Of a DNA stretch of 64,000 nt, positions 37,606-51,188 are shown piece by piece; the first letter of the stretch is position 1, and the number at the start of each line of letters is the position of its first letter. The DNA comes from Ooceraea biroi (lineage: Eukaryota > Arthropoda > Insecta > Hymenoptera > Formicidae): the NCBI RefSeq assembly GCF_003672135.1, contig NC_039512.1:10370874-10434873 (forward strand), written 5' to 3'. Under the pieces are notes generated by a model that saw only the letters and a program-made list of their open reading frames with translations, had not been told where the DNA came from and ran no database searches. A program made the position numbers and the translations under genes.

Positions 37606-40600
37606 CTGTAAAACACAGTTCAGTTAAACAATTTCCACGGTTTTTATCGTAAAAGTTTTACATGATGAAAATAAAGAGAAGCTTAATATCGACGAGACGT
37701 GAACATATGTTGAAATTATTAAACGTAATAGCAGTCGATAGATAAAAATGAACACGTTTTTCACGCCTGTCCACTTTAATTGCACGGAGCGCGGACTATA
37801 AATCAGAGATGTACCGTTTAATATCAACCGGGATTTAGAAATGGCCATCGTTGGCGCGAGCTTATCCGCAAGCTCGATCATCGCGGACACGTCAGATGCG
37901 ATACAATTTCTCCGTCGTCTTCGCCGGAGAAATACGACGTTCCAGCTGAAACGTTCTGACATTTAGGTTGACCCCTGCGCCAAGATTAATGAAGGGAACG
38001 GACGCCTTAAACCTAGTCCCTGTTATTAAAATGTTACAGACACCCGTAATAATATAAACGTGATAATCCTTAGAAAAACCAGATGTACCAAACAGATTGT
38101 CGCAATGCGAATTACTACCCTCATAATCTGAGATTACGGGATATCATTCGGATATCATAGACTCGTGTATTTTCGAACTTGGGGAGATACCAGACTACGG
38201 GATCGATCTGAAGGGCCAAGTCCGCCGTACCGAGGAAGCTATCTGCTCCAGCAAGCGGCGAAATGGAATCGGCGATTCTAAGGCGATTACGTACGTACAC
38301 GTCCGTGCCGAATGGCGCACGAAAGGGCATTTGCCAAGTAGACGAGCTTAGTTCCGAATCGGTACTGCAGCGGGTTAAGATGCTGCCTGTTCCACCAGTG
38401 TACCACGGTGCGAGGACGAACATGAAGATGAGGAGCGGATCACAGGCAGGGATGTGGATAGGGAGGAGATAAAATATGAAACGCGCAGAAAACAAAATCC
38501 AACATGTCCGTCCAAAAGTGCATCCGTCACTGTCGAAACGAACCCGCGGCTTTATCGGAGTTGTTTCGCCAACTAAATTCCGTCGCTGGCGAGAGCGCCA
38601 GCTAACCGGTAATGTGCAACTGCTCTACCAATACCATTAATTTCATTAAGGTGCACCAAGTATACCTCGAGAACTGGGGCGATCCGCGGCGGGGTAATCG
38701 ATTGACGCCACGATTGAAAATGGAGTTTGATCGTCCCCATTCGCGATCAGCTTAATCTTCCAAGGTGAAATTCTTCTTCCATTGTGCTACAGCGGCATTG
38801 ACGTAATGAGATTAACGAAAACAATGTCGCGGGGTACCCTGAATACGCAGAAATTCCAGAAAAATGCGTATTCGATATGAAAGCTGTATATCGTTCATCA
38901 GATACAGGAAAAATTTAAACGATATTTTTTATGTTATGCATAGAATATTAAAAATATAGTACACATATAGATTTATCTATATAAAATATATAGATATATA
39001 TTTCATTTATCTATAACAAGAAATTGCGCTCTAGAAGATTCCGATTATTCATTATCATTTGAAATTCGCAATAGTATTGAAGATGGAATTACGGAATATT
39101 CAAGCATGAAATGTGTGATGATTACGTGTAACACGTACGTGTCGTTCTGATTATCGACACTCAGCTTCGTGCTTTCGTTCGCTCAGCTCGAAAGATAAAT
39201 GGCGCCTGGCGCGATCTTCTTTGAGAATGGATTTTCAGCGATTTGTTCCGGTCCTTTCGCGTGATATAATAAATCGACGCCGATGACCTTTCGCGCTTGC
39301 GAAAAGCCCGAAAATTGGAGCGGGCGTGAAATTAAAACGAAAAAAAGGAGGAAAGAAGCGAAGAGAAAGAGAATAGAGCGCGTTCACGTCGCGCTTTCAA
39401 CCCTTTTTGGCACGGATCTCGCGACCGGCCCGTAACTTTTAGTTTTTATTCTGCAGTTCTTTTTTCGCTCCAATTTCACTCCCCTTTTCGGCCTCAAGTC
39501 CGTCCACCGTATGCGCGCACGCTCGGCTGCCATAAAGTCGACTTCCGCCGTGTCTGGCATCGACAATCGCAGTCGCGAGTGCAACGGCCGAACAATTTCA
39601 CGATTTAACGTCGCAAATGGAAGACAAGCGCTATGCACTAGTCGCGGAAAAACGTTATCGTTGATGAAGAAATACGGTCCGACCGTTCGCTAATTGTTCC
39701 ACCGGAAGTGCAATTCAGATTATCGATACATTTAGCGCTGAAGAAGAATCCGCTATTTGGCCCGCGAAAGAACGAAGCTTTCTTTCGATGGAAAGAAAAT
39801 CGATTTGCTTTCAAGAATCGTTTTGGCGGATCGTAAGTTAAACTACATTAGTGGGAATTTGAGAAGCGTTTAACTATCGCTGCCATTTTGCCTCCTCACA
39901 ACAGTTTAGGTGCTGCAACGGAAGCATCCTTTTGTTCATATAATAACACCGTTGTAAATTTACTGCAAACATCGATCTCGTAACATTGCTATCGTATTTT
40001 TTTACGATTTTTTCGAGCGTATTTCAAGCGTGCTAAGCGCGTTACCGTTTGTACTACACGCGCTACAACTCTATCTGGCGGCGGCATTTTCTCTTGGAAA
40101 AATCGAGCTCACCTGCATTGTGCAGCATCACTGTTGATTCCACTATTGTATTCCGCACGAAAATTTCTAATAATCTCGCTATAAAAATTTACAAGGCGGT
40201 TCAGTAAGACGGGGAAAGTAGCTGAAATTGTTGCGTTTTTCCCGAAAATATATGAATTTAAATTATTTCATGAAAGTTTAATTTATTTCGAATAAAAAAG
40301 TTCTTCAGAGTTATAGAACAAACTAAATATAGTTTTTAAGTAAATATTAAACGTAAAGTAGGAAAGATCTCTTCTTGAAGTATTTTAATATTCATTAATA
40401 GTAGACGTGACAGAGCCAAGAGAAATATAAATTTGAGTGATGTAAAGTTTAAATGAAATCATTAATTTTTAATTAACTGTTTTCGTTAAAAGGATGTTGA
40501 AAATTTATTTTCACTATCCATTGATTTACATACATTTGGTATACATTGATTTTTTATATATAAATGTATAATTTCATATTTTCTTAAAAATAATCAATTC

Positions 40601-43600
40601 TAAAATAGAATTTTTTGGAATAGTTGTGTCTAAATAATTTTAAAAAATGTAGAATAAATATAAAAATTTAATAAAATTTGAAAAAAAGAATTTCTCAATC
40701 TACAGGTCAAAATATACTAAAATAGCGCAGGTGATTGTCAGCGTCACGAAAGCTGTACTTTTCACAGTTTCAGTCGAAAGGCCGCGGAAAACTTTTTCCA
40801 AACATACTTCTTTACAGTTTCTGACGTTTCACCTACACAAATACAAAGAACTGTCACTGAGTCCATGCTACGCTGACTTTTAACGTATTATTCACTCCCT
40901 TCGACCTTCACGAGCGAATGGAAGGGAAAGTATTGTCGGTACAAGGGGAAGAAAGCTTTGAGTTCCGCTGATTTGCATTGCTAGAACTTTGTAACAGGGA
41001 TGTAACCGGGAAGCGGAGAAAAACTGTTCCGCGACAAGGGCCGGCGCGACAAAAAGCGAAAAAGGAGACCAGTTAAATGTCGAACAAGAGAAGACGTTGG
41101 CGCTGCTTCGCGTTATTAAAACTCTACCTGTCTCTCAGCTTATACGTAAAAATGTAATGACTCTTTGAAAGCGCGATCTCTTTCTCTTTTCGATATCTTT
41201 CTCATTTTTTCTTTCTATCTTGCGATTAATTGAGCAGAAAATTCCAACTGTGCGAATCTCAGATGGAAAGTATTCATCACCATCAATATATATTATATAA
41301 TGATATATTTTCATCATGTTGTAAAGAAATTTATAGATTTTTATTATGTTACGTATATGTGAATGTTTATATATAATAAATTATATATTATATATAATTA
41401 TATATATATATATAATTATTTATAATTATAGTAAATTATATATAATACTTCTCAATGCGCATTTTTTCCGTTAACTTTTACGCTCCGTCCTTGACTTATT
41501 TTATTTCTGCTGTTTCCCTTTTTTTATTTGGCCATTTGTACTTTGTTGCGAGCTCATCTTACTGCTCCGCCGAGAGGATTAAAACGTCTGGGATTCTCTT
41601 TTTCCGCTGATGTTCATCGCCCGTTACCCAGCACTGCCTGATGCGAACATCCCTCCACATTTTCGCGTTACGCACGCAGAATCGTCGAGTAAAAGTCAGT
41701 CGCTATAATCCAGCGAGTTCGTAGACGCGCAAGAAACGTGCTGTTAATGTCGCATCTTGGCTGAAGAGCAACCCCCGAGCCACATTACGCCGCCTTTGTA
41801 ACAACCCCGGTCTTAACAGTGAAACGACGTCTGCGACGACGACGACAACAACGACGGTGACTACAGAACGCGTACATTCAACGCGTAAATTCGTGCACTT
41901 TCTTGCGCTGCTTGCAGTCAACGTGTCGCTTGACGATTCGATTATGGCAATTAAGGAATTCATGACTTTTGCAAGATGTTTCCTAAAAATCCCTTTCAAA
42001 AAGTGCTCAAAAGATTCTCGGATCCTCTGAAAGACTGTTGTAAAACTCTGATTATTTCCTCGCACGATCAGGATTCGTTCCCTGCACCACGCGTACTCCA
42101 GACTCTTCGTAACTGCGTAATTCGAGTTTGTTCGGCTGTACTTTTGTTCGTGCACTTGTTTTAAGTAGCTCTAAAGCTTGCCGGGATGACTCGCTGACGA
42201 CGTGGATCGAGCCGCGAGTGAAGATATGCGATGAGATTTTGATTTCGGTGAGAGCGCGAGAGGGAACATGAAATTTTACGATGTAATCTGGTTGACGCGA
42301 TTGGACCCCCGTCTTTTCGCTTCGCCTCAAACCCCTCAAACTCGTGGATACCGACAGAATTACGGCGGACATTCCTGACATTCCGCAGATGCCGGCAAAT
42401 TTCAATTCGTGCTTCGGTTAAACCGCTGCTGTCGTCGTACGTAGCGACAATACGAAGTGCTCTCGAAAGTAACACCGCTGATAACAAGGTGGAAACCGCA
42501 AATAGCAATTTCTATCGCAATTAACTCGTGGAATTGTCATCTACCTGATTATTTTCGGTTGCTCGCGGTATGAAGAAGAAGAGAACACTTTACCTTCTCG
42601 CTCTTGTGGATTATTTTTAATTTAAATTCGTAGCAGCCAATTTCCCTCATATTATCGTACTATTTGGAACTTTCAAGTGAAATGTAAGTTGTAAGGTTTT
42701 ATTTTAATCTTCTACAAACGTTGATATTATTGGGATATTGCTCCATTTATATTTATCGTTATTTAAATTTAGATTTAGTTTTAATTTGTCTATTTTATTT
42801 CGCATGTTCGGGATTCCGTTCTTCGCAACTTAACACACCCTCACATCTCACTGACACAAATAAAATATTTCACTCTATAAATTTACTTCAAATTTCGAAT
42901 TCCGAGATTTTTGCATGTATATAAAAAAAATGCATGTAACGGGTTCGACATGGCAATATATAACCCATAAAAAATAGATTCGGAATTGAGAAGAGTCACT
43001 GAAATGTCTCTAACGAGAAAAAAAATGAATTGGAGTACAATTGAATGCTGTCGAATGCATGATATACGTGAGATGTACGGACTAATTCTAGCCACTAATT
43101 AGCGTTCGTTCTAATTTTGATTAATTACTTTATCATATCGTAATCTTGCTGGCTGACGAGATAACGCAGTAACGTTATGACAGTAGCTGCGCGAGTAATA
43201 ACGTGACAATAGCGTTCTGCCGTAATACATCACGTCCCCTTTGGTATGCGGACAACTACGTGCGCATAACTACGTGCTCCATTTGCCGCGTCAATTATTA
43301 ACTGCGTGCTCCTAATTTTCCCTCAAAAATGACCCCTTCACTCGTTCTCGTGACCTTACAGATGAATTAATGACCTGAGCGAAATTAGCTTCTAACAGAC
43401 TTGTCATTAGATTTAACGGTCATCATCAGCGTTTTAATTCCACTGCGTGCACTGTAATTTTCCAGTTTATGTAACGAAAATCTGTATTTCGTTTAAATCC
43501 CGTAAATTGGATGTTAACGTACAATGTCGCTCCTGTCAAACAGCAATCGCCTCATTAGAAAGAAACACAGCGGCTGTCAGACCTCGTTGAACGGACGTAA

Positions 43601-44558
43601 AATATATATTTCGTTAATTAGGCAGTAGTTGTACGTATACAATATAAATTCATTAAAGTGCAACACTTCATTGCACACGAAAGCTGTTTCTCATTTACTA
43701 AAACGTGCGATTCGTGTCAAGCGCCGGGCCTTGTTCAAGTGCACTATTAGTTTAAATTGATCTGATTTGTACAGAAGATATAATGCAACAATGATGTAAC
43801 AACATAAACAATAGAGAAATATAATTATTTCAATCTAGAAACGAGTTCAACAAGTTACTTTACGATAATTAAAATGCAGTTTGAAAATTTCAAGTCGCCG
43901 ATTGTTTTTGCGGAAGCGTTCGTTTCGTGGAGCAGAAACGGCGTCCGAAGAATCGATCCTGATATATACTTTCCATGTCTATAAAGCTGATCATTATTCA
44001 CGCCGATTATTGTTACTGATTCTGATGATCCGCGCTTACCGAGCGTCCGAATTGAACGCAGAGACGAGCGTTTCGCGATCGCCAACTTGCACGCATCGTT
44101 TTACGACTAAGCTTACGAGCGCGTTTCGGTGCTCGTTTGCCCGTCAAAACTAGGAAGAACGAGCATGCAAATTGTCGGGCAGTCGCCATAAAACTGCGAC
44201 GCTTTTTCCGTCGAATGGCGCCATCCGTTTGAAAGCGCGTCTATTTGGTGGCTATTTCCTGACGACGGAACGCACACTCTTCTTCCTTTTTTTTTTATCG
44301 TAGCGTGAACGCTTACGTGCGTCCACCGTGTTTAATCCTTTCTAACGAGTAATATTTGGAACAACACGGGTGGATCCATCGATTGAAAACGACGTGCAAT
44401 AAATGGACTCGCTTGGTAAGCGCTGATTAATTCTGTTGCAGGAATGGTCATTCGCCTCCATATCTTAGGATTAAAACAAACAATATCGACCCGAGCCTCT
44501 CGGCGATAAGAGGATAAGCGTACTGCTTTGCAAGATATATATACTGCTTTGCAATATA
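37606..44558. other. Intron DNA (13.3-kb neuroligin intron), no gene supported
   Basis: An open frame on the minus strand (38121-38495, 124 codons) overlaps another on the plus strand (38263-38472). Neither is recognised. GAC/ACA trinucleotide repeats lie at 41825-41860 and make a poly-Val frame on the other strand. An AT-only palindromic tract lies at 41368-41454. Confidence 0.55.
41368..41454. repeat. AT-rich low-complexity tract
   Basis: This is almost pure A/T sequence made of overlapping TATATAA and ATTATA words that can fold on themselves. It is a simple repeat. Confidence 0.85.
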
Positions 44559-45657
44559 CAGGGTGTCCCGGGTTTTAACCGACAAACTGCGGGAGCATAT
44601 TCTACTAGTGGAAATAAGAAAAAATTCTTATATCGAGTTTGTTTAGAAATGCTTTATTACAAAGTTATAAACCAATATTGAAAAGAAATATCAGATAAGT
44701 AACAACGGAACATAGTGTAGAATTTGGAAGGTCGAAGATGTTTATGTTACGTGTATTCACATGTATTCATGTTCACTATGTTGAAACGATTCAGTATGAT
44801 TGTTACTTTCACAACAGTAGCTGTTAGATTTCAATCGTCGTGTGAACTAGCAATTACTATCAGAATGCCAAAAGTGTTTTCAAATGAGGAATACACTGAT
44901 ATTCATTTCGTGTACGGATTCTGTGACGGAAATGCACGAGCTGCCGTACGAGAGTATCAACGTAGATTTCCTAACAGGAGAGTACCAGATAGTTCTGTGT
45001 TTAGTAATACCCATTTGCAATTACGTAATTTGGGTTCATTTCGACCTATGAATGAATATGATGATGTTCGTTCAGCTCTAAGACACCGACGACGCTCGGA
45101 AAGAATCTTAAATTTTCGCCAAAACAGCTGGATACAGTTAGACGGTTGTCCATCGCACTATGCTAGACAAGTGAGAAACTGGTTAGATGAACATTATGCT
45201 CATAGGTGAATTGGTCGAGGAGGACCGGTTTTCTGGCCTCCAAGATCGCCCGATTTAACGCCTCTTGATTTTTATTTATGGGGAACTTTAAAAAATAAAG
45301 TTTACAGTACAGAAGTAATCTCGCTTGAAGATTTAAAGCAACGAATTACTAATTCAGTTACTGAGATGCAACAAAATTTTCAGGAATGTCGTACTGTAAC
45401 AAATTCTGTACTACGTCGATGTCTAGCTTGTATCGATGTGCAAGGACAACATTTTGAAATGCGTCACTAAATCATTGCGTAGATAATTTTTATTTTTGTG
45501 AAAAAATCCGTTGTTACTTATCTCATATTTCTTTTCAATATTGGTTTATAACTTTGTAATAAAGCATTTCTAAGCAAACTCGATATAAGAATTTTTTCTT
45601 ATTTCCACTAGTAGAATATGCTCCCGCAGTTTGTCGGTTAAAACCCGGGACACCCTG
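44559..45657 (+). mobile_element. Mariner-like element, copy 3 (1099 bp, longest)
   Basis: Terminal inverted repeats of 151 bp (44559-44709 and 45507-45657) begin CAGGGTGTCCCGGG and are flanked by TA on both sides. It carries 338 bp that copies 1 and 2 lack, including the second and third catalytic regions of the transposase. It is still shorter than a full element and has a stop inside the gene, so it is not autonomous. It lies in the 13.3-kb neuroligin intron, with the transposase reading against the host gene. Confidence 0.95.
44865..45470 (+). pseudogene. Broken Tc1/mariner-type transposase
   Basis: The frame starts at MPKVFSNEEYTDIHFVYGF, a helix-turn-helix DNA-binding region of the kind found in many ant transposase-like proteins. 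It runs 202 codons to TAA at 45468-45470. A TGA at 45207-45209 interrupts it right before IGRGGPVFWPPRSPDLTPLD, where related proteins have Trp (TGG). The second catalytic Asp is in QLDG, and the third is in SPDLTPLDFYLWG, 41 residues later if the stop is counted as one residue. This spacing resembles DD41D mariner relatives. The first catalytic Asp is not visible. Roughly 140-150 residues seem missing between the N-terminal domain and QLDG compared with a usual 340-residue transposase. The frame is otherwise intact to the end, so the decay is recent. Confidence 0.85.
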
Positions 45658-45659
45658 TA

Positions 45660-48600
45660 TATATAGCAAAGTATTACAACGAATTGCTAAGACGATGAAT
45701 GTATTATATCAACGTTCATTCGCAAATATTAAAATAATAAAACGATTATAATTCATAGTTTTGAAGCGAAAGAAATGAGATTTATTTTTCGTTTATTATT
45801 ATTCTGTCTTGTTACTATTTAATGCACATATAGCGGAAGAGATGTCGACCGATTTGTTTGCACGCGGAACATACGCAATACGCTAATCGACGATTGTCGA
45901 TGGTAGTCGGCGAACGACAGCGCGTAATTCATTCAGCGTTACCGGGATCGCCTGTCAGAGAAAGCTATTTTTCTAAATTGCATTCATAAATACCTGTTGC
46001 GTGGGCGTTCACGCGAAAAGCGCATGCATAACTAGTGCGGAGATGCATATTTTAGAGGAACAAATAATTTAATTGCGCTTTAGCGGGCGCGAATATTAAG
46101 CTGCGCCGTGTTAACTACGCTCCACGACTGCGACAGCTAACAGCCGTAAACTTTGCGATGAATATTTTATCGCTGCGATGCGTTCGCGTAATGGGAAAAA
46201 TCTCCCGGGGACATCGGAAAATCCGGCACGACGTTCCGCGGAAAAACGTAGCGGACGTAAAGACAGATTTCCTCATCCGTGCTTACTTTATCGCAGTATG
46301 CAAATGTTTCAGAGTCGTACTTGCTCACTTTTCTATCGTTCTTTACGTAATTTCATAAGAAATTTCTTTTTGAATCAAAAATTAACTTTATCAGATTTTA
46401 TTTCTCATAAAATGGTTAATCATTAATAATAGCTTTCATCGATGTCTGGTGAAATAAAAGTTTATTATATATTTATTTGTGTTACACATATAAACTTTGG
46501 ACTGGTTTCTCCAAACTTTGTAACTGATACCGAAAAAAATACAAAAAATATTTTTTGTTTTTATTGTTTTTGTGTTTTGTTTTATTCAGAATATACTTCT
46601 TTTAAATTATGCACATTTATTACATATTTCTTTTATTTTAATACAATTATATATTTTATTTAGCTTTGAATATATATATATATATATAGCTTTGAATATA
46701 TATATATTTTTCTTTTCTTTTGTTCTTATTTATTGTAAATACTTTAAATACTTGTTAGAATTCTATATCATTCTTTAAAAAGCAATTGAAAAATGTTTTG
46801 TTTTGTTCGACTCTAAATTAATTTATAACATATAACATTATCAGCGATATTTCAAGCTAATTCTCTTTTTTTGTTTGCACATTTCGCAAAATTTTATTTT
46901 ATCGCGCCGCATTATTCGTTTATCGTGTGTAATTTTTTTTTAATAGTTACACGTAGCGAATACATTTTACGCAGCGATTCAACTTTATTTAATTTTTTAT
47001 AATACCTCGCGCGCGATGACGACATTTAATGTAAACGAATAACACCGTAATTTCCGCGCCGATTATTACAGCACGCGTGATCACATGCGCGTGCAATTTC
47101 ATTTAATTACAGTGCACGCGCGACCATGCGCCTCTGTTTACTACTTGAATTTATTTAATTTCACATTCAGCATCATACAGTCGTATGAGCGTGCACGAGA
47201 ACAACGGCTGTGGATCTTCGGCGCGGCTGTTTCTTCCGCGTGTACTCCATAGCGAAAAATCCACAAGGCAAGGCACATTGCGACGAGAAAGAAATTGAAG
47301 AAAACGGATAATCTTCGTCCGAGGCTCGCAGCGCCGTCGTTGCTTCAGATTTTTTGTCAGCTTCCGGCGTTTTGTTTCATGTCGTTTTGCCCTCCTTTCG
47401 TCGCTCATTAGACGGGGTGTTCCCCAATTAGCCGGTAAAGGATTGCCGCGACAGGGTGGGAAGGGGATTCAAGCCCGGTTTTGAAACCGTGCACCGGATA
47501 GCTTTAATTAAATAATTCGTTTCCTCGTCCTTCCCATCCCTCTCTCACCCCACTCGATTCCAACATTCATCGTCTTTGAGGTTCTTCGTGTCCGTCATGG
47601 CGTAATTTAACCCTGCGAATAAAGTCTAATGTACATGTATATTGTGCGCAGCCTTTTTTTCCTGTTTCAATAAAACTGTCCTACGAGACGGATAGACTCT
47701 CGGCTCTCTCGCTTAAAACGGGAAATGAAAGGGAACCGGGGAAATTCGAATGTCTTGAGTCTCGTCGAGGTTTACAACAAAGGCCCTACGCAGCCATCCC
47801 TTGTCACGCACCCTTTGCTGGATGCTCGCGTGAGAGGAGCGCGCTTCTCTGGAGACTGCGTTTCACTCGATGTCTCTTAAATGAATGCCGAGGCATAAAG
47901 CGGTATCCTGTTTTGCAGATTTCATCGAGAGTCATTCCACGAGAAGAGTCATGTTCATTTTCTCGATGCGCCCCGCATGTATCCGAATCCTTCATCGAGA
48001 GAGAGATCCTCCGCGCCGAGGTGGGTTTACGAAATTTCTTTCGGGAGGCGCGGGCGAATCCCGACGAAGGGAAATCATCCGCGATCAAATTACAGTATGA
48101 GAAAGCTTTTTAAAGGGATCCGCCGCGAGGAGGAGGCGCCCCGGAATGGACGAGGTGCCGTGCGAGCTGATAGATTTTGAACGTCGGCTTCGCAAATCCT
48201 CCGCGTATCGATGGGCCTTGCAAATCCCATCTCGATCCTCGGGATGAATTTCGCTCGTGTCGAGGCGGAATCGATCGCGCGACCCGCCTGCAACGTCCGT
48301 TTTCACTTTGCCGCTAGATTACAAGTTGCTATCTCGAGAGAGAGCTTTTATGTATTTTCGAAGAGAAAGTGATTCCCTCCGCTATTCCTGCGCGTCGCTG
48401 TTTCTCCTTCGTCCTTATGCAGAAAGGACGAAATTATGGATCGCATAAGAGCGACTCGGTTTCGCGCTTCGTTTTCCTGCCGTTTCATCATTTTTATTAC
48501 GTTCACAAATATTTGACATTTAAAAATCGTCGCAATAAAGACACGCAATTTGTGATTTCAGTTTGTTATTTAAATGAGAAGAAGACATTACGTGAGTTTG

Positions 48601-50933
48601 CAATGTTTGAATTTTCAGATCGTGGGAACTTCGCCAACTTTCTCGATTTGAAGATCTCCATCCGTGAACATTGAAACGATCATTTCATGATCCTAGCAAG
48701 ATATCTTCCAAGCGAATATCAATCACGATAATACAACGTTGTCAGAAAATCGGTTTTCGACCGGACCAGGCAATGTGCTTTCTCTCGATTACATAAGTGT
48801 AAATCGAGTTACGGAAAGATGCTAGTTCGCGAGATAAGGAATCGCCGGCGAACGTGAAAAAGCAGGAAAACTGCATTGTGGACAAACGTGGAGGCGTGTT
48901 GCTGTGCATATGGTGCACGTGACATGACTGGAATATTTCGTGCCTCCTCTCACATCGACAAGACCCTCTCATCCTTTAGTCTACGTACGCGACCGCCATA
49001 AAATTACGCGCGGGACGCAAAATGTGGTCCAGGATGTGTGGAAAAGATATCCTGAAAACGCCGAAAGTGACACAAGCGTTTGATCAGCCGGTTTTCATTT
49101 ATTATACATTATCAAATTATCTCGTAAAAACATGAGAATAAAAAGGTACATATATATTGGAATAATTCTAAAGTGGAAGAGCCAATTCATTTTAAAAGGT
49201 AGGTCGCGCAGAATCCATCGAGCCATTCTGTAATGTAAAACCTAGACGAGAGAACGAGCACTTCTCTTACGCGAGCTTATAAAAGAAAAGACAATACATC
49301 ATCCATCTCGAAGCAACGGAATTGTTGCTTCGGTAATGTGCATGAATTTCTTACGGCGCATCTGCTGATGGAACGCATTCCGCATGAGAAAAGGATATCC
49401 ACCTAATTAATAGTTAACGTACGAGCGTACGCAGCCTCATTGTATGTGTAATAGCAGCTGAAATGTTGCCAAGCCGCAACTATTTATTCGGAGTAATTAT
49501 GTATGCAACCGGATGGAGCAGGATTCTACCCGTTTTACGATGGCAAACAACGGGGAGGAGATTGCACCCTGCGAGATAAAGACAGAGAGGAAGGGGATGT
49601 TAGACGACACCCCTGGTTGGAACAGCATCACAAATAGTGGAAGCAGTGCGACAGTCTCGCGATTCGACTGATTATTCTGCCGATCTACACGATCTCCGTA
49701 CATATTTACCCGGCGAGGTTCCTCTCGCCGGAAACTAGAGACTCGAATACCGCCATCCATCGCTAATCGACCACTCGTTGATCGATCACCGATTTAAGTG
49801 GGGTTTGCGCACGATAAGTTTGCTCGCGAACGAATCCGAGATTCATCAACAGTGGATCCTCTGTGTCGCGCGTCTTAAGTGTACAAGTAGATAAATAGTC
49901 CATTTATCTACTTGTATGCTATTGTAAGCGATATTGATATCAAAATGATCACATCAATGTAAAAAAGACTATTATAACGTTAGTCCGATAATCCTTTGAG
50001 TGTCTTATTTCTTTTAATCCTCTTTTAAGAGGTAAGCTTTTTAATATTTAATTTTTGCAGTACATACATTTATCAATATTGTCAAGTCAGTGAAATATTT
50101 GACATCTAATTCAATTCTGTATTTCGATGAGCAATTTATAGTTCGGAAAGAATTACAATTCACGAGACGTCTTATAAAAATAATTTGGTACCCGAATTCT
50201 CTGTCTGAAGGCCTGCATCCGTGCTGATAATGGATGGCGTCTAGCGCATCGCGGTGGAGAACAATAATGTAACACCGCGCGTATAACGTAATCTGTGCAT
50301 AATTGAACGTAAACACGCCGATAATTTGAGCTGGCAATAGCGGAGGTATAGAGAGAGATAGAGAAACGGAGGAGAGACAGAGACTAGCAAAAGAGAGAAG
50401 GAAAACATTCATCATGCGGTTACACAAGAACATCTCGCAGCGCTGATGAATGAATACCTGTTTCCGTCAAGCTTTTATCTTGACAGGCTACAATTAATGA
50501 AACTAATGAAAATAATGAAGCTAATGAAGCTAATATTAAATTAAATAATAAAATAAGTACCCACGGAGACGACGAACTTTGTTACACTCACAAGTTGCGG
50601 TCCATAAATTCGGATTAAGAGGCAAGATATTACTACAACGATATTACGCGAAAAATAGATGATTAATCAACAAGTAAATTAAAGTAAGTAATTTCGCGTT
50701 TACTGAAATCTGAAAATGCGTGCATCAAATTCGTTCATAGCTTTGTTTGATCAACTCATTTTGCACGACTGTTTGTCGCGGCGCAAGAATGAGATTGATG
50801 CTGAAACATGAATTGGAACGCGAAAACAAATCCATTATTTTTTCTCTTGACAGCGCAGACAAATTTGCGAGTTTTTTAGAAAGGTTTTTCTCGTCTTTAT
50901 GCATCTCATGTGAATTCCAATTATTTCTCTCAC
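45660..50933. other. Intron DNA (13.3-kb neuroligin intron, 5' part), no gene seen
   Basis: Very AT-rich at 46360-46800, with a duplicated TAGCTTTGAATATATATA block at 46661-46706. More CpG occurs at 47150-48470, where several overlapping frames on both strands have no domains. AGAG-rich sequence lies near 50345-50400. Confidence 0.55.
49882..49916. other. Perfect 15-bp stem hairpin
   Basis: TACAAGTAGATAAAT and ATTTATCTACTTGTA pair perfectly around a 5-base loop (AGTCC). G:T pairs could extend it by two. It lies in the intron about 1 kb downstream of the exon at 51188-50934. No function is assigned. Confidence 0.6.
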
Positions 50934-51188
50934 CTGAGGATAATCGCCGTCCTTCATTTGGTAGTCGAACACGTAAAAGTAGGTCTTGGGCATCGGTTCC
51001 TTCTCGCTGTCCGGGATGGGCGAGATGTGAGGGTTGTTCGGTTTTTTCGTGTGCCTCAGGGTGAAGAGATCCCCAGTTTGCACGAGTGGTGCCACGAACT
51101 GCGCGTCGCTTAACGCCTGCACGCACGCGTCCTTCGTGTTGACGGGGTGCTGAACCGTTCGTTCCCAGTCGGTGTATTCGTTCACCAC
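50934..51188 (-). CDS. Nlg: Neuroligin exon, VVNEYTDW to DGDYPQ
   Basis: This 255-bp exon is in phase 0 at both ends, with acceptor GCATAG and donor CAG|GTGAGA. It encodes 85 residues from VVNEYTDWERTVQHPVNT through SDAQFVAPLVQTGDLFTL and KTYFYVFDYQ to KDGDYPQ. VAP followed by YFYVFDY is a conserved stretch of the cholinesterase-like fold, and the charged insert HTKKPNNPHISPIPDSEKEP is a surface loop. Translation past the donor (VREIIGIH) is intron read-through. Confidence 0.96.

Noticed and set aside
38121..38495. 124-codon minus-strand ORF in the 13.3-kb intron
   Set aside because: It is not a neuroligin segment: flanking exons join in phase without it, there is no good splice-site pair, and no domain is recognised.
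41703..42155. 150-codon minus-strand ORF with a poly-Val run
   Set aside because: The poly-Val comes from a GAC/ACA trinucleotide repeat, and nothing else is recognisable.
42935..42950. GGGTTCGACA, like a tRNA B box
   Set aside because: No A box or cloverleaf can be drawn around it.
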